NCBI GenBank assembly: GCA_030039935.1
Contig: JASHUQ010000086.1
Span: 1-11,416, forward strand
From: Microcaldota archaeon
GTDB taxonomy: Archaea; Micrarchaeota; Micrarchaeia; Micrarchaeales; Micrarchaeaceae
Reading direction: 5' to 3'
DNA: 11,416 bases
The notes below the pieces were generated by a model that saw only the letters and a list, made by a program, of their open reading frames with translations, was not told the origin of the DNA and ran no database searches. This document shows, in pieces, positions 11,348-11,416 of the stretch (its first letter is position 1; every line of letters begins with the position of its first letter). The position numbers and the translations under genes are program-made.

Positions 11348-11416
11348 TCAGCCGAGCTTGAAATGCGTCCTAAACGACCTCATACTCTTCTCTATATTAT
11401 CTATCTTTTTCTTTGT
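11348..11416 (-). CDS. vapB: C-terminal end of the VapB-type antitoxin (partial)
   Basis: A minus-strand frame is open from the window edge to TGA at 11348-11350 and encodes 22 residues ending RSFRTHFKLG. Its stop is four bases before the vapC start, as expected for a coupled vapBC pair. The N-terminal DNA-binding half lies outside the window, so the antitoxin class cannot be told. Identification rests mainly on position. Confidence 0.6.
   Translation of the reverse strand, partial: TKKKIDNIEKSMRSFRTHFKLG

Noticed and set aside
1..11416. CRISPR array, rRNA genes, insertion sequence or integrase gene
   Set aside because: No regularly spaced repeats, no rRNA-like sequence and no transposase or integrase frame could be found on either strand.

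Overview
This window looks like a piece of an archaeal chromosome, most likely from a small-genome lineage such as Micrarchaeota or another DPANN group. The archaeal markers are Alba chromatin protein, archaeal-type DnaG (Toprim), a Holliday junction resolvase of the Hjc family, a Hef-type helicase, a COG1361-like secreted protein, TATA boxes about 25 bp ahead of leaderless or near-leaderless genes, and a tRNA with a bulge-helix-bulge intron outside the anticodon loop. The lineage is inference; no rRNA is present.

Layout from left to right. Positions 3-137 hold the possible 3' end of a plus-strand gene. Positions 247-864 (minus) encode a tandem double-Alba protein. Positions 944-5956 (minus) form one tightly packed operon, transcribed from right to left: PadR-family repressor, ABC ATPase (DrrA-like), ABC-2 permease, large secreted and membrane-anchored beta-domain protein, and an unrecognised 300-residue protein. 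A 20-bp palindrome plus an extra half-site lies over the predicted transcription start of this operon and is a good candidate operator. The same half-site reappears in the alba promoter.

Positions 6050-10334 are an information-processing block. It contains dnaG (minus), a probable 40-residue small protein ahead of dnaG, hjc (minus), a divergent plus-strand protein with a beta-helix-like repeat region, and a helicase-only Hef homologue (minus). Hef and the plus-strand gene converge with a 9-nt overlap. Two divergent promoters (hjc/unknown gene and hef/tRNA-Phe) each appear to use one shared TATA element.

Positions 10388-11416 are more accessory in character. A tRNA-Phe(GAA) gene carries an 18-nt intron in its D-loop that forms a perfect bulge-helix-bulge. 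The last 13 nt of this gene region recur exactly 487 bp downstream, as expected of attL/attR sites. The enclosed segment holds only an 86-residue orphan protein and a 20-bp palindrome. A VapBC toxin-antitoxin pair (antitoxin cut by the window edge) follows immediately. The strongest leads are the minimal D-loop intron, the small tRNA-bounded segment, the double-Alba protein and the PadR operator system.
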